DNA from: Sulfurisoma sp963709555
GTDB taxonomy: Bacteria > Pseudomonadota > Gammaproteobacteria > Burkholderiales > Rhodocyclaceae
DNA length: 64,000 nt
Assembly: GCA_963709555.1 (NCBI GenBank)
Contig: CAVPWR010000004.1
Location: 1-64,000, forward strand
Reading direction: 5' to 3'
In this document: positions 10,175 through 19,145 of the stretch, in pieces
Position numbering within the stretch: the stretch's first letter is position 1
Layout: each line of letters opens with the position of its first letter
The notes under the pieces: model-generated
Seen by the model: only the letters and a program-made list of their open reading frames with translations
Database searches by the model: none
What the model was told of the DNA's origin: nothing
Translations under genes and position numbers: made by a program

Positions 10175-11236
10175 ATGAATGCGGAAGAGTTGGTGGACTC
10201 GCGCATCCTGATCGTGGACGATCAGCGGCCGAATGTGCTGTTGCTGGAAAAGATGCTCGCCGCCCAAGGCTACCAGCGTCTGATCGGCATCACCGACCCG
10301 CGTGAGGTCGATGCCTTGATGGATCGCCATGACTTCGACCTGGTGCTGCTCGACCTCAACATGCCCCACCGCGATGGCTTCGAGGTGATCAAGGCGCTGC
10401 GGCAGGCCTCGCCCGATAACTATCCGCCAATTCTCGTCCTCACGGCCCAGTCCGATCAGGATTCGCGGATCAGGGCCCTGGAACTCGGTGCGCGCGATTT
10501 CCTCACCAAGCCTTTCGATTACGTCGAGGTGCTGTCACGCATCCGCAACCTGCTCGAAGTGAGGCTGCTGCACAAGCGTGTCGTGCAGCAGAACGAGGAA
10601 CTCGAGAGACGGGTGCGGGAGCGGACGCAGGAACTGCATGACACGCGGCTGGAGATCATCCGGCGGCTGGGCCGCGCGGCGGAATACCGCGACAACGAGA
10701 CCGGTTACCACATCCTGCGCATGAGCCACTACTCGGCGCTGCTGGCGCGGGCCGCGGGCCTGAATGTTGCGGAGTGCGACATGCTCCTCGACGCCAGCCC
10801 GATGCATGACGTCGGCAAGATCGGCATTCCCGATCGTATCCTGCTCAAGCCGGGCCCGCTCGACGCCGACGAGTGGGTCATCATGAAGACCCATGCCCGC
10901 ATCGGCGCCGACATCCTGGCGGGCCACGATTCGCCGCTGATGCGCTTGGCCTCGCTGATCGCCGCGACCCACCACGAATGGTGGGACGGCACCGGCTATC
11001 CCGAGGGCCTGGCCGGCGATGCGATTCCGCTGGTCGGCCGGATCACGGCGGTGTGCGATGTCTTCGATGCGCTCGGCACGGCGCGCCCCTACAAGCGTGC
11101 GTGGCCAGTCGAGGAGGCGTTCGCCTACATACGCGAAAACGCCGGCACGCACTTTGACCCGGTGCTGGCGGAGCTGTTCTGCAGCCTGCGCGAGGAAGTT
11201 CTGGCCATCCGCGGCCGCTTCGCCGAGCCTGATTGA
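10175..11236 (+). CDS. HD-GYP domain response regulator (c-di-GMP phosphodiesterase)
   Basis: Response regulator of 353 aa with an N-terminal receiver (about residues 8-125; phospho-acceptor Asp in LVLLDLNMP, conserved Lys in FLTKPF) and a C-terminal HD-GYP domain. The metal-binding motif ASPMHDVGKIGIPD and the signature WDGTGYPEGLAGD are intact, so hydrolysis of cyclic di-GMP is the expected activity. The ATG at 10175 was preferred to an upstream ATG at 10148. The protein closely resembles the HD-GYP regulator at 24065-25168, suggesting paralogues. No kinase gene is adjacent, so its partner is unknown. Confidence 0.9.
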   Translation: MNAEELVDSRILIVDDQRPNVLLLEKMLAAQGYQRLIGITDPREVDALMDRHDFDLVLLDLNMPHRDGFEVIKALRQASPDNYPPILVLTAQSDQDSRIRALELGARDFLTKPFDYVEVLSRIRNLLEVRLLHKRVVQQNEELERRVRERTQELHDTRLEIIRRLGRAAEYRDNETGYHILRMSHYSALLARAAGLNVAECDMLLDASPMHDVGKIGIPDRILLKPGPLDADEWVIMKTHARIGADILAGHDSPLMRLASLIAATHHEWWDGTGYPEGLAGDAIPLVGRITAVCDVFDALGTARPYKRAWPVEEAFAYIRENAGTHFDPVLAELFCSLREEVLAIRGRFAEPD

Positions 11237-11269
11237 ACCGGGGCAATCTGGGTTAGAATCCGCGCCCAC

Positions 11270-11359
<90 letters not shown>

Positions 11360-11363
11360 CGAT

Positions 11364-11407
11364 AAATCCCCTTGTGATCAAAAGATTACAAGGGGATTTT
11401 GCTTTTT
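11364..11407 (+). terminator. Rho-independent terminator after tRNA-Ser
   Basis: Perfect 12-bp inverted repeat AAATCCCCTTGT (11364-11375) / ACAAGGGGATTT (11388-11399), extended by ATC/GAT round an AAAA loop and followed by a T-rich tail (TTGCTTTTT). It lies 7 bp behind the tRNA. Confidence 0.88.
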
Positions 11408-11545
11408 CTCCGCTTGACGGGCGGACCGCTGGCAGGAGATAATTGCTGCAACGCAACATTCCCCGCGGCGACGTGGCCACCCTGGCCTCAGCATTCGGCC
11501 GCGGTTGCCGTAAATCGGAACATCGGACCACCGGACCCGCAAATC

Positions 11546-12154
11546 ATGACAACCCGAAAATTCACGGTACTTGGCGGCCATTACGAGCCCGATGCCGCCG
11601 GCCATCCGCGGCTGCGGGTGCATGAGACGCGCGCCGACGACCAACCGGCGCAGGCTTGGGCGGTGATGACGCAGGCCAGCCATTATCCGCTGCTGGTGTT
11701 CGATCGCGACCACCGCGGACTGGCACGGCTGGTGGCGGAAAAGCTCAACGAAGGACGGGTGCTCGACGTGATCGAGGCCTGCCTCTCCCTCGGTTCCCAA
11801 TACGCGCCGGATGTCATCGAGCGCAACGGCGTGCTGGTGTCCGAGACGCGGGCGGAGGCGCTGGCCTCGGCGCAACCCGAGCACTGGCATGGCGTGGATT
11901 CGACCCTGCCCTGTTTCGTGCCGCAGGAAGGCGGCGCTCCCTGGGCGCGCTGCGATTTCGAGGCTTTCGTGCGCGAGCACTTCGGCGACTGCATGAGCCA
12001 TGCCGGCGCCCCCAGCGCCAGCTTCGCCCGCGCCGTGTTCGACCGCTGTCTCGCCACCGGCGCACCGCCGCAGGAGGTGGCGACCGAACTGGCCCGCGTC
12101 ATGCTCGGTTGCGACCTGGCGACCGTGGCCGATTCGCCGCCGCTGCCGCTCTGA
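11546..12154 (+). CDS. Hypothetical protein
   Basis: An open frame of 202 aa that I do not recognise. The product looks soluble: no signal peptide, no membrane segment and mixed alpha/beta composition. It has scattered histidines and cysteines (for example HWHGVDSTLPCF and GAPWARCDFEAFV) but no recognisable metal motif. I chose the ATG at 11546 (MTTRKFTVLGGHYEP) over an extension beginning at 11399, whose upstream part reads into the tRNA terminator. Codon use resembles its neighbours, which supports a real gene. It stands alone between the tRNA and the DsrC/TusE-like gene. Confidence 0.65.
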   Translation: MTTRKFTVLGGHYEPDAAGHPRLRVHETRADDQPAQAWAVMTQASHYPLLVFDRDHRGLARLVAEKLNEGRVLDVIEACLSLGSQYAPDVIERNGVLVSETRAEALASAQPEHWHGVDSTLPCFVPQEGGAPWARCDFEAFVREHFGDCMSHAGAPSASFARAVFDRCLATGAPPQEVATELARVMLGCDLATVADSPPLPL

Positions 12155-12225
12155 TCGTCACCCGTCCCTGATCCCGTATTACGGGTGCGGGAACAACACT
12201 CCCCCAGGTTTTATTAGTTCACCTA

Positions 12226-12253
12226 TTGACTTGGTTATATACCCGAGTAGAAT
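12226..12253 (+). promoter_or_regulatory. Sigma-70-type promoter for the DsrC/TusE-like gene
   Basis: TTGACT (12226-12231) and TAGAAT (12248-12253) with a 16-bp spacer, 54 bp before the start codon, in a short AT-rich interval. A 13-bp palindrome CCCGTATTACGGG lies about 40 bp upstream (12173-12185). Confidence 0.65.
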
Positions 12254-12307
12254 GATCGGAAATTGCAGTCATATCCGAATACCCACATACCCGACAGGAG
12301 AACAAAC

Positions 12308-12637
12308 ATGATCGAAGTAAATGGCAAGCAAATCGAAACCGACGCCGAGGGTTTCCTCGCCAATCTCGAAGACTGGTCCGAGGAGGTCGCCGTTGCCCTC
12401 TCGCAGCAGGATCAGCTCGAACTGGGCGAGAAGCACTGGCTGGTGATCAACTGGATCCGCAACTACTACGCCGAATACGGCACGTCCCCCAACCTGCGCG
12501 CGATCACCAAGAGCATCGGCAACGATCTCGGTGAGGAATACTCGGATAAGAAGTACCTGTTCGACCTCTTCCCCTACGGCCCCGCCAAGCAGGCCGGCCG
12601 CTACGCCGGCATGCCCAAGCCCACCGGCTGCGTCTAA
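12308..12637 (+). CDS. tusE: DsrC/TusE family sulfur-carrier protein
   Basis: A 109-aa protein of the DsrC/TusE family, small soluble sulfur-trafficking proteins. The family core is clear: VNGKQIETDAEGFLANLEDW near the N-terminus, GEKHWLVINWIRNYY mid-protein and the flexible C-terminal arm ending PKPTGCV. The penultimate cysteine is present. The second cysteine of true DsrC, eleven residues upstream in the arm, is glycine here (KQAGRYAG). This favours a TusE-like role (sulfur relay to tRNA 2-thiouridine) over dissimilatory sulfite reduction, and no dsr genes are nearby. A GGAG ribosome site and a good promoter precede it. Confidence 0.88.
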   Translation: MIEVNGKQIETDAEGFLANLEDWSEEVAVALSQQDQLELGEKHWLVINWIRNYYAEYGTSPNLRAITKSIGNDLGEEYSDKKYLFDLFPYGPAKQAGRYAGMPKPTGCV

Positions 12638-12650
12638 AAAATAATAGCCC

Positions 12651-12696
12651 CAACCCCAATGAAAACGCCCCGCAAGGGGCGTTTTCATTGGGGTTG
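12651..12696. terminator. Long hairpin terminator between convergent genes
   Basis: Perfect 21-bp stem (12651-12671 with 12676-12696) closed by a GCAA tetraloop, with arms starting CAACCCCAATG. It sits between the DsrC/TusE-like gene and the convergent response-regulator gene, so it could stop transcription from both sides. Confidence 0.85.
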
Positions 12697-12720
12697 CCAT
12701 GGCAGTGCCGGGTCGCCCGG

Positions 12721-14127
12721 TCAGTGCTTGCCGAGCCGCCGTGCGGCGATGTTGCGTTGCAGCTTGCGGAAGTGCTCTTCCATGTCGTGGCCACGGTAAA
12801 TCTCGAGCAGGGTGTGGAAGGCCCGGCGTGCGTCGTGTCCGGTGAGCAGCTTCTCGGCGAGTCGGTCGGCCAGCTGACGGTCGGAAAACGTCAGCGCGGC
12901 CCCTATCGCGTCGAGTGAGGTATCGACCGGCAGGTCGACGCGCCCGAGTTCAGCGCGGATGCGCTCGAAGCGCTTCTCGCCCGCCGCGCCACCTTCCATC
13001 GTGGCCTCGAGGCATTCGATGTTGAGCTTCTCGTCCGGTTGCAGCGCTTCCCGTTCCTCCGGAGTCAGCTCGCGAAAGAATTTTTCCGCCTGGGCGCGGT
13101 CGCCGCTGGCCATGGCCGTGCGCACCTGCTCGATGCGGTCCCTGATGGGAAAACCGCCGACCAGATCATTGGCGATGACCTCCTCGATCAACCGCTTGGC
13201 CGTGGCGAAATCGCCGTTGTGCTTGGCCACGACCGAGAGGTTGCGCTTGCGCCGCCAGTTGCGCGGGGTACGCTCGGCCACCTTCTGCAGGATTTGCTGC
13301 GCCTCTTCGAATTCACCGAGGTCGCAACAGATATCTGCCTTGAGGTCGTAGGCGTCGAAGTAGTTTGGCGCCGAGGCGATCACGCTGTCGATTGCCGAGC
13401 CCGCCTCGTCGTAGCGGTTGAGGCGCCGCAGCGCGCGGGCCTGGCCGGCCAGCGCCCAGGGGAAAGGGTGGATGGCGATGATGGCGTCGTAGCATTCGAG
13501 CGCCGCGTCGAAGCGGTCGGCCCGCAGCAGGGTCTCGGCGCGGGCGCGCAAAATGTCGAAGCGGTAGGGCTTGCCGTCTTCGGCGGTATCGAGGGCATCG
13601 AGTTCGGCCAACGCCGCGTCGAAATCGCCGCCACGCTTGTGCCCGTGAAAGTTGCGGAAAAAGATTTTCTTGCGGATCACCCGATCCATGCGCGTACGCA
13701 GGATCTCAGGTGAAAACGGCTTGATGATGTAGTCGTCGGGCGCGAGCTCCACGGCCGAAACCACCTGCTCGTAGCTGCGCTCGGCAGTCACCATCAGGAA
13801 GGCGACGGTATCGGGGAGGCGGTCGGAGCGCCGCAGATCCTCGAGCAGTTGCTGCCCGGTGCGGCCGCTGCCGAGCATGTAGTCGCAAAGGATGACGTCG
13901 GGCATGTGGCGGGCGATGCGGTTGGCCGCCTCGTTGAAGGTCTGCGCCTGGTCGACCGAAAAACCGCCCATGGACTGGATGCAGATCTTGAGGGTCTGGC
14001 GCGCCGCGTCCTGGTCGTCGATCACCAGGTAGCGCAACTCCTTGTAGGGATCCAGCGGAATGCGGCGCCCGGAAATTTGTTGCGCCTGTTCTTCGAACAG
14101 CGAAGCGAGGACGTCGGCTTCTAGCAT
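12721..14127 (-). CDS. Response regulator with TPR-type output region
   Basis: A 468-aa protein. A receiver domain occupies about residues 30-155 (acidic YLVIDDQDAAR, phospho-acceptor Asp in PDVILCDYMLG, Lys in YIIKPF). About 300 residues of helical repeats follow (for example FDAALECYDAIIAIHPFPWALAGQARAL and PNYFDAYDLKADICCDLGEFEEAQQIL), which are TPR-like and suited to protein-protein contacts. There is no DNA-binding or enzymatic output domain. It starts 26 bp after the stop of the small kinase gene and is presumably its partner, translated from the same transcript. Confidence 0.85.
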   Translation of the reverse strand: MLEADVLASLFEEQAQQISGRRIPLDPYKELRYLVIDDQDAARQTLKICIQSMGGFSVDQAQTFNEAANRIARHMPDVILCDYMLGSGRTGQQLLEDLRRSDRLPDTVAFLMVTAERSYEQVVSAVELAPDDYIIKPFSPEILRTRMDRVIRKKIFFRNFHGHKRGGDFDAALAELDALDTAEDGKPYRFDILRARAETLLRADRFDAALECYDAIIAIHPFPWALAGQARALRRLNRYDEAGSAIDSVIASAPNYFDAYDLKADICCDLGEFEEAQQILQKVAERTPRNWRRKRNLSVVAKHNGDFATAKRLIEEVIANDLVGGFPIRDRIEQVRTAMASGDRAQAEKFFRELTPEEREALQPDEKLNIECLEATMEGGAAGEKRFERIRAELGRVDLPVDTSLDAIGAALTFSDRQLADRLAEKLLTGHDARRAFHTLLEIYRGHDMEEHFRKLQRNIAARRLGKH

Positions 14128-14153
14128 CTGTGTCCTTTCGGTGGTTGCACAGG

Positions 14154-14813
14154 CTAGGGCAGCGCCAGCCGGAAAACGGCGCCGCCCAGCGGCCCGCCGT
14201 TGCCGAGCTCGAGCGTGCCATGACGGCCGTGGCGCTCATGCAGGTGGGCAATCCGCCGCGCGATGAAAAGGCCGACGCCGGCATGGGTGCCATCGGCGTG
14301 GGCCGGCAGTTCATCCGGCACCCCGGGACCGTCGTCGGCGACCGTCAGCACCAATTGGCCATCCGCTTCCTCGGCGGACAGGCGGACCGCGCTGCGGGCA
14401 TGGCGCAGGGCATTCTGCAGGGCGTTGATCAGGCAGTCGGCCACCAGTTCGCGGTCGCAGACCCAGATGCCCGGGAACCTGCATTCAGTTCTCAGCGCGA
14501 TGCCGTCCGCGTCGTTCTCATGCAACCGGATAACCACGTCCTCGAGCAGGCCTGGAACATCCACGGGCATCATCGAGACAGGATTTTCGTGGCGCAGCAG
14601 CCGATAAGCCGAGAGCAGCTTGGACAGGCGCTGTGCGCTGGCCGACACCGCCGTCTCGATCTCGGCGAGCGCCGGCAGGGCCGCCGCGGCATTGCCGGAA
14701 TGAATCGCCTGGACGGCGACGCCTACCCGGGCCAGCGCGTCGAACATGCTGTTCTTGGCGTCGTGGATGCCGGAGGCGATGACATCGATGGCTTGGGGTT
14801 GCTCCATTGGCAT
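14154..14813 (-). CDS. Small soluble sensor histidine kinase
   Basis: A 219-aa protein with no membrane segment. An N-terminal helical part carries a His box (ASGIHDAKNSMFDAL, the HDxKN type). It is followed by an HATPase_c domain with N box DCLINALQNALRHA, G1 box VADDGPGVPDEL and G2 box GVGLFIARRIAHLH. It has no sensor domain, so input must come from a partner protein. Start at 14813 (MPMEQPQ). It lies 29 bp downstream of the radical SAM gene and 26 bp upstream of the TPR response regulator, on the same strand. Confidence 0.83.
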   Translation of the reverse strand: MPMEQPQAIDVIASGIHDAKNSMFDALARVGVAVQAIHSGNAAAALPALAEIETAVSASAQRLSKLLSAYRLLRHENPVSMMPVDVPGLLEDVVIRLHENDADGIALRTECRFPGIWVCDRELVADCLINALQNALRHARSAVRLSAEEADGQLVLTVADDGPGVPDELPAHADGTHAGVGLFIARRIAHLHERHGRHGTLELGNGGPLGGAVFRLALP

Positions 14814-14842
14814 GGCAGGTTCCGTGTCCTGGGCCGGGAATG

Positions 14843-16858
14843 CTAACCCGCCCGTGCCCGTTTGCCCAGAGGCCGGGCAGTGCGGACCGCAGGGCCGCTG
14901 CGCCGGGAGCGGGCGTCGTCGCCCGGTTGCCAGGCCGGCACCAGGTGCTTCTTGCCGCTGCCGATCAGGTCGTTGCGGCCCATGGCCTTCAGTGCCTCGC
15001 GCAGCAGCGGCCAGTTCTTCGGGTCGTGGTAACGGAGGAAAGCCTTGTGCAGGCGGCGCTGCTTCTCGCCGCGCACGACGGCCACGTCCTCGGCGCTCTT
15101 CGATACGCGCTTCAGCGGGTTCTTGCCGGTGTGCCACATGGCGGTGGCCAGCGCCAGCGGCGTCGGCAGGAAGGTCTGCACCTGGTCGAGGCGGAAGTCG
15201 TTGCGCTTGAGCCACAGCGCCAGTTCCAGCATGTCCTCGTCGGTGGTGCCGGGGTGGGCGGCGATGAAGTAGGGGATCAGGTACTGTTCCTTGCCGGCTT
15301 CCTTCGTGGCCTTCTCGAACATGGCCTTGAAGCGGTCATAGCTGCCCATGCCCGGCTTCATCATCTTCGACAGCGGCCCCTCCTCGGTGTGCTCGGGGGC
15401 GATCTTGAGATAGCCGCCGACGTGGTGCGTCACCAGTTCCTTGACGTACTCGGGCGAGCGCACCGCGAGGTCGTAGCGCAGGCCCGAGCCGATGAGGATC
15501 TTCTTCACGCCGGGCAGTTGCCGCGCCGAGCGGTAGAGGTGGATCAGCGGCCCGTGGTCGGTGCCGAGGTTCGGGCAGATTTCGGGATAGACGCAGGACA
15601 GCCGCCGGCACGAGGCCTCGATCTTCGGATCCTTGCAGGCCATGCGGTACATGTTCGCCGTCGGTCCGCCGAGGTCGGAGATGATGCCGGTGAAGCCCGG
15701 CGTCTTGTCGCGGATCTCCTCGATCTCGCGCAGGATCGATGCTTCCGAGCGGCTCTGGATGATGCGGCCCTCGTGCTCGGTGATGGAGCAGAAGGTGCAG
15801 CCGCCGAAGCAGCCGCGCATGATGTTCACCGAGTAGCGGATCATCTCCCACGCCGGGATCTTCGCCTCGCCGTAAGAAGGATGCGGCGCGCGGGCGTAGG
15901 GCAGGCCGTAGATGTGGTCCATCTCGGCGGTGCTCAGCGGAATCGGCGGCGGATTGAGCCAGAGGTCACGCTCACCATGCGTCTGCACCAGCGCGCGGGC
16001 GTTGCCGGGGTTGGACTCGAGATGGAAGACGCGCGAGGCCTGGGCGTACATCACCTCGTTCTTCTGCACGGCCTCGAAGGCCGGCAGGCGCACCACGGTC
16101 TTCGTCCGCTCGACGTCCTTGTCGCGGGCCACCGTGTCGCCAGCGCCGACTTCTGTCCAGTCCGGCCCGGGCGTCCAGCCCGACGGCGCCATGAAGGCGG
16201 TGCCGCGCAGATTGCGGATGTCGGCGATCTTCTCGCCCCTGGCCAGGCGATGGGTGAGCTCGACGAGGGCGCGCTCGGCGTTGCCGAACAGCAGCAGGTC
16301 GGCCTTGCTGTCGGGCAGGATGGAGCGGCGCACCTTGTCCGACCAGTAGTCGTAGTGGGCGATGCGGCGCAGGGACGCCTCGATGCCACCGATCACGACG
16401 GGTACGTCGGCCTCATTTGCATAGGCCTCGCGCGCCCGCTGGGTATAGACGAGGACCGCGCGGTCGGGCCGCTTGCCGGGCTCGGCGCCCGGCGTGTAGG
16501 CGTCGTCGGAGCGGATCTTGCGGTCCGCGGTGTATCGATTGACCAGCGAATCCATGTTGCCGGCGGTGATGCCGAAATACAGGTTCGGCTTGCCCAGGCG
16601 GCGGAAGTCGGTGGCCGACTGCCAGTCGGGCTGCGCGATGATGCCGACGCGAAAACCCTGCGCCTCGAGCAGCCGTCCGACCAGCGCCATGCCGAAGCTC
16701 GGGTGGTCGATGTAGGCATCGCCCGTCACCAGGATCACGTCGCAGGAATCCCAGCCGAGCGCGTCCATCTCGGCGCGGGTCGTAGGCAGGAAAGTTGCGG
16801 TGCCGAAGCGCTTGGCCCAGTAGGGCTTGTGGGCGGTGAGGGCGGGGGTGGGATTCAT
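14843..16858 (-). CDS. YgiQ family radical SAM protein
   Basis: A 671-aa radical SAM enzyme of the YgiQ/UPF0313 family. The N-terminal part contains a B12-binding-like Rossmann region (WDSCDVILVTGDAYIDHPSFG). The radical SAM domain bears the iron-sulphur triad CFGGCTFC within IMRGCFGGCTFCSITEHEG. The C-terminal tail is basic (ARSRRSGPAVRTARPLGKRA). The reaction is unknown for the family. The start at 16858 (MNPTPALTAHKPYW) fits homologues. The protein carries a copy of the 24-nt dispersed repeat at 16131-16154, read antisense as EVGAGDTV in a loop region. It is divergent from ovoA. Confidence 0.9.
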   Translation of the reverse strand: MNPTPALTAHKPYWAKRFGTATFLPTTRAEMDALGWDSCDVILVTGDAYIDHPSFGMALVGRLLEAQGFRVGIIAQPDWQSATDFRRLGKPNLYFGITAGNMDSLVNRYTADRKIRSDDAYTPGAEPGKRPDRAVLVYTQRAREAYANEADVPVVIGGIEASLRRIAHYDYWSDKVRRSILPDSKADLLLFGNAERALVELTHRLARGEKIADIRNLRGTAFMAPSGWTPGPDWTEVGAGDTVARDKDVERTKTVVRLPAFEAVQKNEVMYAQASRVFHLESNPGNARALVQTHGERDLWLNPPPIPLSTAEMDHIYGLPYARAPHPSYGEAKIPAWEMIRYSVNIMRGCFGGCTFCSITEHEGRIIQSRSEASILREIEEIRDKTPGFTGIISDLGGPTANMYRMACKDPKIEASCRRLSCVYPEICPNLGTDHGPLIHLYRSARQLPGVKKILIGSGLRYDLAVRSPEYVKELVTHHVGGYLKIAPEHTEEGPLSKMMKPGMGSYDRFKAMFEKATKEAGKEQYLIPYFIAAHPGTTDEDMLELALWLKRNDFRLDQVQTFLPTPLALATAMWHTGKNPLKRVSKSAEDVAVVRGEKQRRLHKAFLRYHDPKNWPLLREALKAMGRNDLIGSGKKHLVPAWQPGDDARSRRSGPAVRTARPLGKRARAG
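16131..16154 (+). repeat. 24-nt dispersed repeat, copy G (inside the ygiQ-like gene)
   Basis: Matches copy D (inside cheB) at 22 of 24 positions, including CGCCAGCGCCGACTT. The gene is on the minus strand, so the motif is read antisense, as in motB, and gives nearly the same peptide (EVGAGDTV here, EVGAGGTV in MotB). Confidence 0.65.
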
Positions 16859-17036
16859 GGCCGCATTATGCCTGCCACCGCTGCCGTATCGCCAGCGCAC
16901 CCCGCAGGAAACACCCCCGCAGGAAGTACTTTTGGGGTGCCGGCTTTTCGCGAGTCAGGCAGCGCTTGCGGGCGCGAGAGACTAATATAGCCAGCGACCC
17001 GGAATCAACCAACTCCTGTTGAAGGCAGTACTTCAA

Positions 17037-19145
17037 ATGCAACGTTCCATTTTTCCAAGATCGCCGCTGCTGGCCGGCGCCGACGTCGAGCAGAAGCGCG
17101 CGGAAATCCTGCGGTATTTCCACGCCACCTTCGACCGCTACGAGCAATTGTTCGAGGTGCTGACCTGCGACGAAGCCTTTTTCGAAAAGCCCATCGCCTT
17201 ACGCCATCCGCTGATTTTCTACTTCGGCCATACCGCCACCTTTTTCATCAACAAGCTGCTGCTGGCCGGTTTGATCGGGGAGCGCATCAACCCCGGATTC
17301 GAATCCATGTTCGCCGTCGGCGTCGATGAAATGAGCTGGGACGACCTTGGCGCAGCGCGTTACGACTGGCCCCGTGTGGACGAGGTCAGGGCTTATCGGC
17401 TATTCGTGCGCGACACGGTCGACCATCTGATCCGCTCAACCCCGCTGTCCCTGCCGATCGGCTGGGATCACCCGTGGTGGATCATCCTGATGGGCATCGA
17501 GCACGAGCGCATCCATCTTGAAACCTCGTCCGTGCTGATTCGCCAGCACCGGCTGAAATTCGTTGCACCGCACCCCGCCTGGGAACCCTGCCGCAAGGCC
17601 GCGATGCCGCTGCCGAACGAGTTGGTGGCCATCCCGCCGGGCGAATTGCGTCTGGGCAGGGAACGGGGCGACTCCTTCTACGGCTGGGACAACGAATTCG
17701 GCAGGCACGAGGCGTCGATCGCCGCATTCCAGAGCAGCCGTTACCTGGTTTCCAATCAGGAGTTCCTGGCTTTCGTCGAGGCCGGCGGCTATGCCGACGA
17801 GTCGCTATGGCAGGAGGAAGGGTGGGGCTGGAAGACATTCGCGCAGGCTGAACATCCCGTCTTCTGGATCAGGGATGGCGCGCAATGGCGCTTGCGCCTG
17901 ATGCTCGAAGAAGTGCCGATGCCCTGGGACTGGCCCGTGGAAACCAATTACCACGAGGCCAAGGCGTTTTGCCAATGGCAGGCGCGCGTCAGTGGGCAGC
18001 CGGTGCGCCTGCCGACTGAAGACGAATGGCAGGCACTGTGCAAATTCGCCGGCGCCATCGACAACCCGGCGGATGGGGTCGCCCCGGCCAACATCCAGCT
18101 CGACCATTACGCTTCGTCCTGTCCTGTTACCGAGTTTGCCCATGGCCCGCTGTTCGACGTGATCGGCAACGTCTGGCAGTGGACCGAGACGCCCATCTAT
18201 CCGTTCGAAGGTTTCGAGGTCCATCCGATCTACGACGATTTCACGACGCCCACGTTCGACGAACGCCACAACGTGATCAAGGGCGGCTCCTGGATTTCCT
18301 GCGGCAATGAAGCGCTGCCCGTGTCGCGTTATGCCTTCCGCCGCCATTTCTTCCAGCATGCCGGCTTTCGCTACATCGTTTCCAGCGCGCCGGCCACCGC
18401 GCAGATGTCCCACTACGAAACCGACCGGCTGGTTTCCGAATACGCCGAATTCCACTATGGCGACAGCTATTTCGACGTGCCGAATTTCCCGCGCGCGCTG
18501 GCCGAGCTGGCGATCGAAGCCATGGGCGACAAGCCGGCGGGCACGGCGCTCGACCTCGGCTGCGCCACGGGACGTGCCACATTCGAATTGGCGCGGCATT
18601 TCGAGCGGGTGACCGGCATCGATTTTTCTGCCCGGTTCATCAGCTTGGGCGTCCGCCTGGCCGAGGAAGGGCGGCTACGCTACACGCTGGTCGAAGAGGG
18701 CGAGCTGGTGGCCTACAAGGAGCGGAGCCTGGCCGAACTCGGGCTCGAACAGGTGGCACGCAAGGTCGAATTCTTCCAGGGCGACGCCTGCAATCTCAAA
18801 CCGGCATTCACCCACTACGACCTGATCCTCGCCGCCAACCTGATCGACCGCCTCTACAGTCCGGCACAGTTTCTTGAATCGGTGCACGAACGGCTGAACC
18901 CCGGCGGCCTGCTATTGATCGCCTCGCCCTATACCTGGCTGCCGGAACACACAAAACGGGAAGCGTGGATCGGCGGCTTCAAGCAGGACGGCGAAAACTT
19001 CACCACGCTCGACGGCCTGAAAGCCATCCTCGGCCGGCGCTTCCGCCTGATCCGCGGGCCGTTGGCCGTGCCATTCGTCATTCGTGAAACCAGGCGGAAA
19101 TTTCAGCACACCCTCTCTGAAGTCAGCATCTGGGAACTGATTTAG
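17037..19145 (+). CDS. ovoA: OvoA: 5-histidylcysteine sulfoxide synthase with methyltransferase domain
   Basis: Bifunctional enzyme of ovothiol A biosynthesis. A non-haem iron half joins cysteine to C5 of histidine as the sulfoxide, and a C-terminal SAM domain N-methylates the imidazole. The 702-aa protein has a DinB-type N-terminal domain with iron ligands His65 and the HX3HXE motif His156/His160/Glu162 (IEHERIHLETS). Next comes an FGE-sulfatase domain (about residues 190-445; VIGNVWQWTETP, KGGSWISCGNEALPVSRYAFRRHF). A SAM methyltransferase follows (about 500-700; LDLGCATGRATFEL). The domain order is that of OvoA, not of EgtB, which lacks the methyltransferase. The lyase OvoB is not in this window. 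I chose ATG 17037 over TTG 17019. Its stop overlaps the convergent kinase stop by 4 bp. Confidence 0.92.
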   Translation: MQRSIFPRSPLLAGADVEQKRAEILRYFHATFDRYEQLFEVLTCDEAFFEKPIALRHPLIFYFGHTATFFINKLLLAGLIGERINPGFESMFAVGVDEMSWDDLGAARYDWPRVDEVRAYRLFVRDTVDHLIRSTPLSLPIGWDHPWWIILMGIEHERIHLETSSVLIRQHRLKFVAPHPAWEPCRKAAMPLPNELVAIPPGELRLGRERGDSFYGWDNEFGRHEASIAAFQSSRYLVSNQEFLAFVEAGGYADESLWQEEGWGWKTFAQAEHPVFWIRDGAQWRLRLMLEEVPMPWDWPVETNYHEAKAFCQWQARVSGQPVRLPTEDEWQALCKFAGAIDNPADGVAPANIQLDHYASSCPVTEFAHGPLFDVIGNVWQWTETPIYPFEGFEVHPIYDDFTTPTFDERHNVIKGGSWISCGNEALPVSRYAFRRHFFQHAGFRYIVSSAPATAQMSHYETDRLVSEYAEFHYGDSYFDVPNFPRALAELAIEAMGDKPAGTALDLGCATGRATFELARHFERVTGIDFSARFISLGVRLAEEGRLRYTLVEEGELVAYKERSLAELGLEQVARKVEFFQGDACNLKPAFTHYDLILAANLIDRLYSPAQFLESVHERLNPGGLLLIASPYTWLPEHTKREAWIGGFKQDGENFTTLDGLKAILGRRFRLIRGPLAVPFVIRETRRKFQHTLSEVSIWELI

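Noticed and set aside
12173..12185. Palindrome CCCGTATTACGGG as an operator
   Set aside because: At six base pairs per arm it is too short to claim alone; mentioned only with the nearby promoter.
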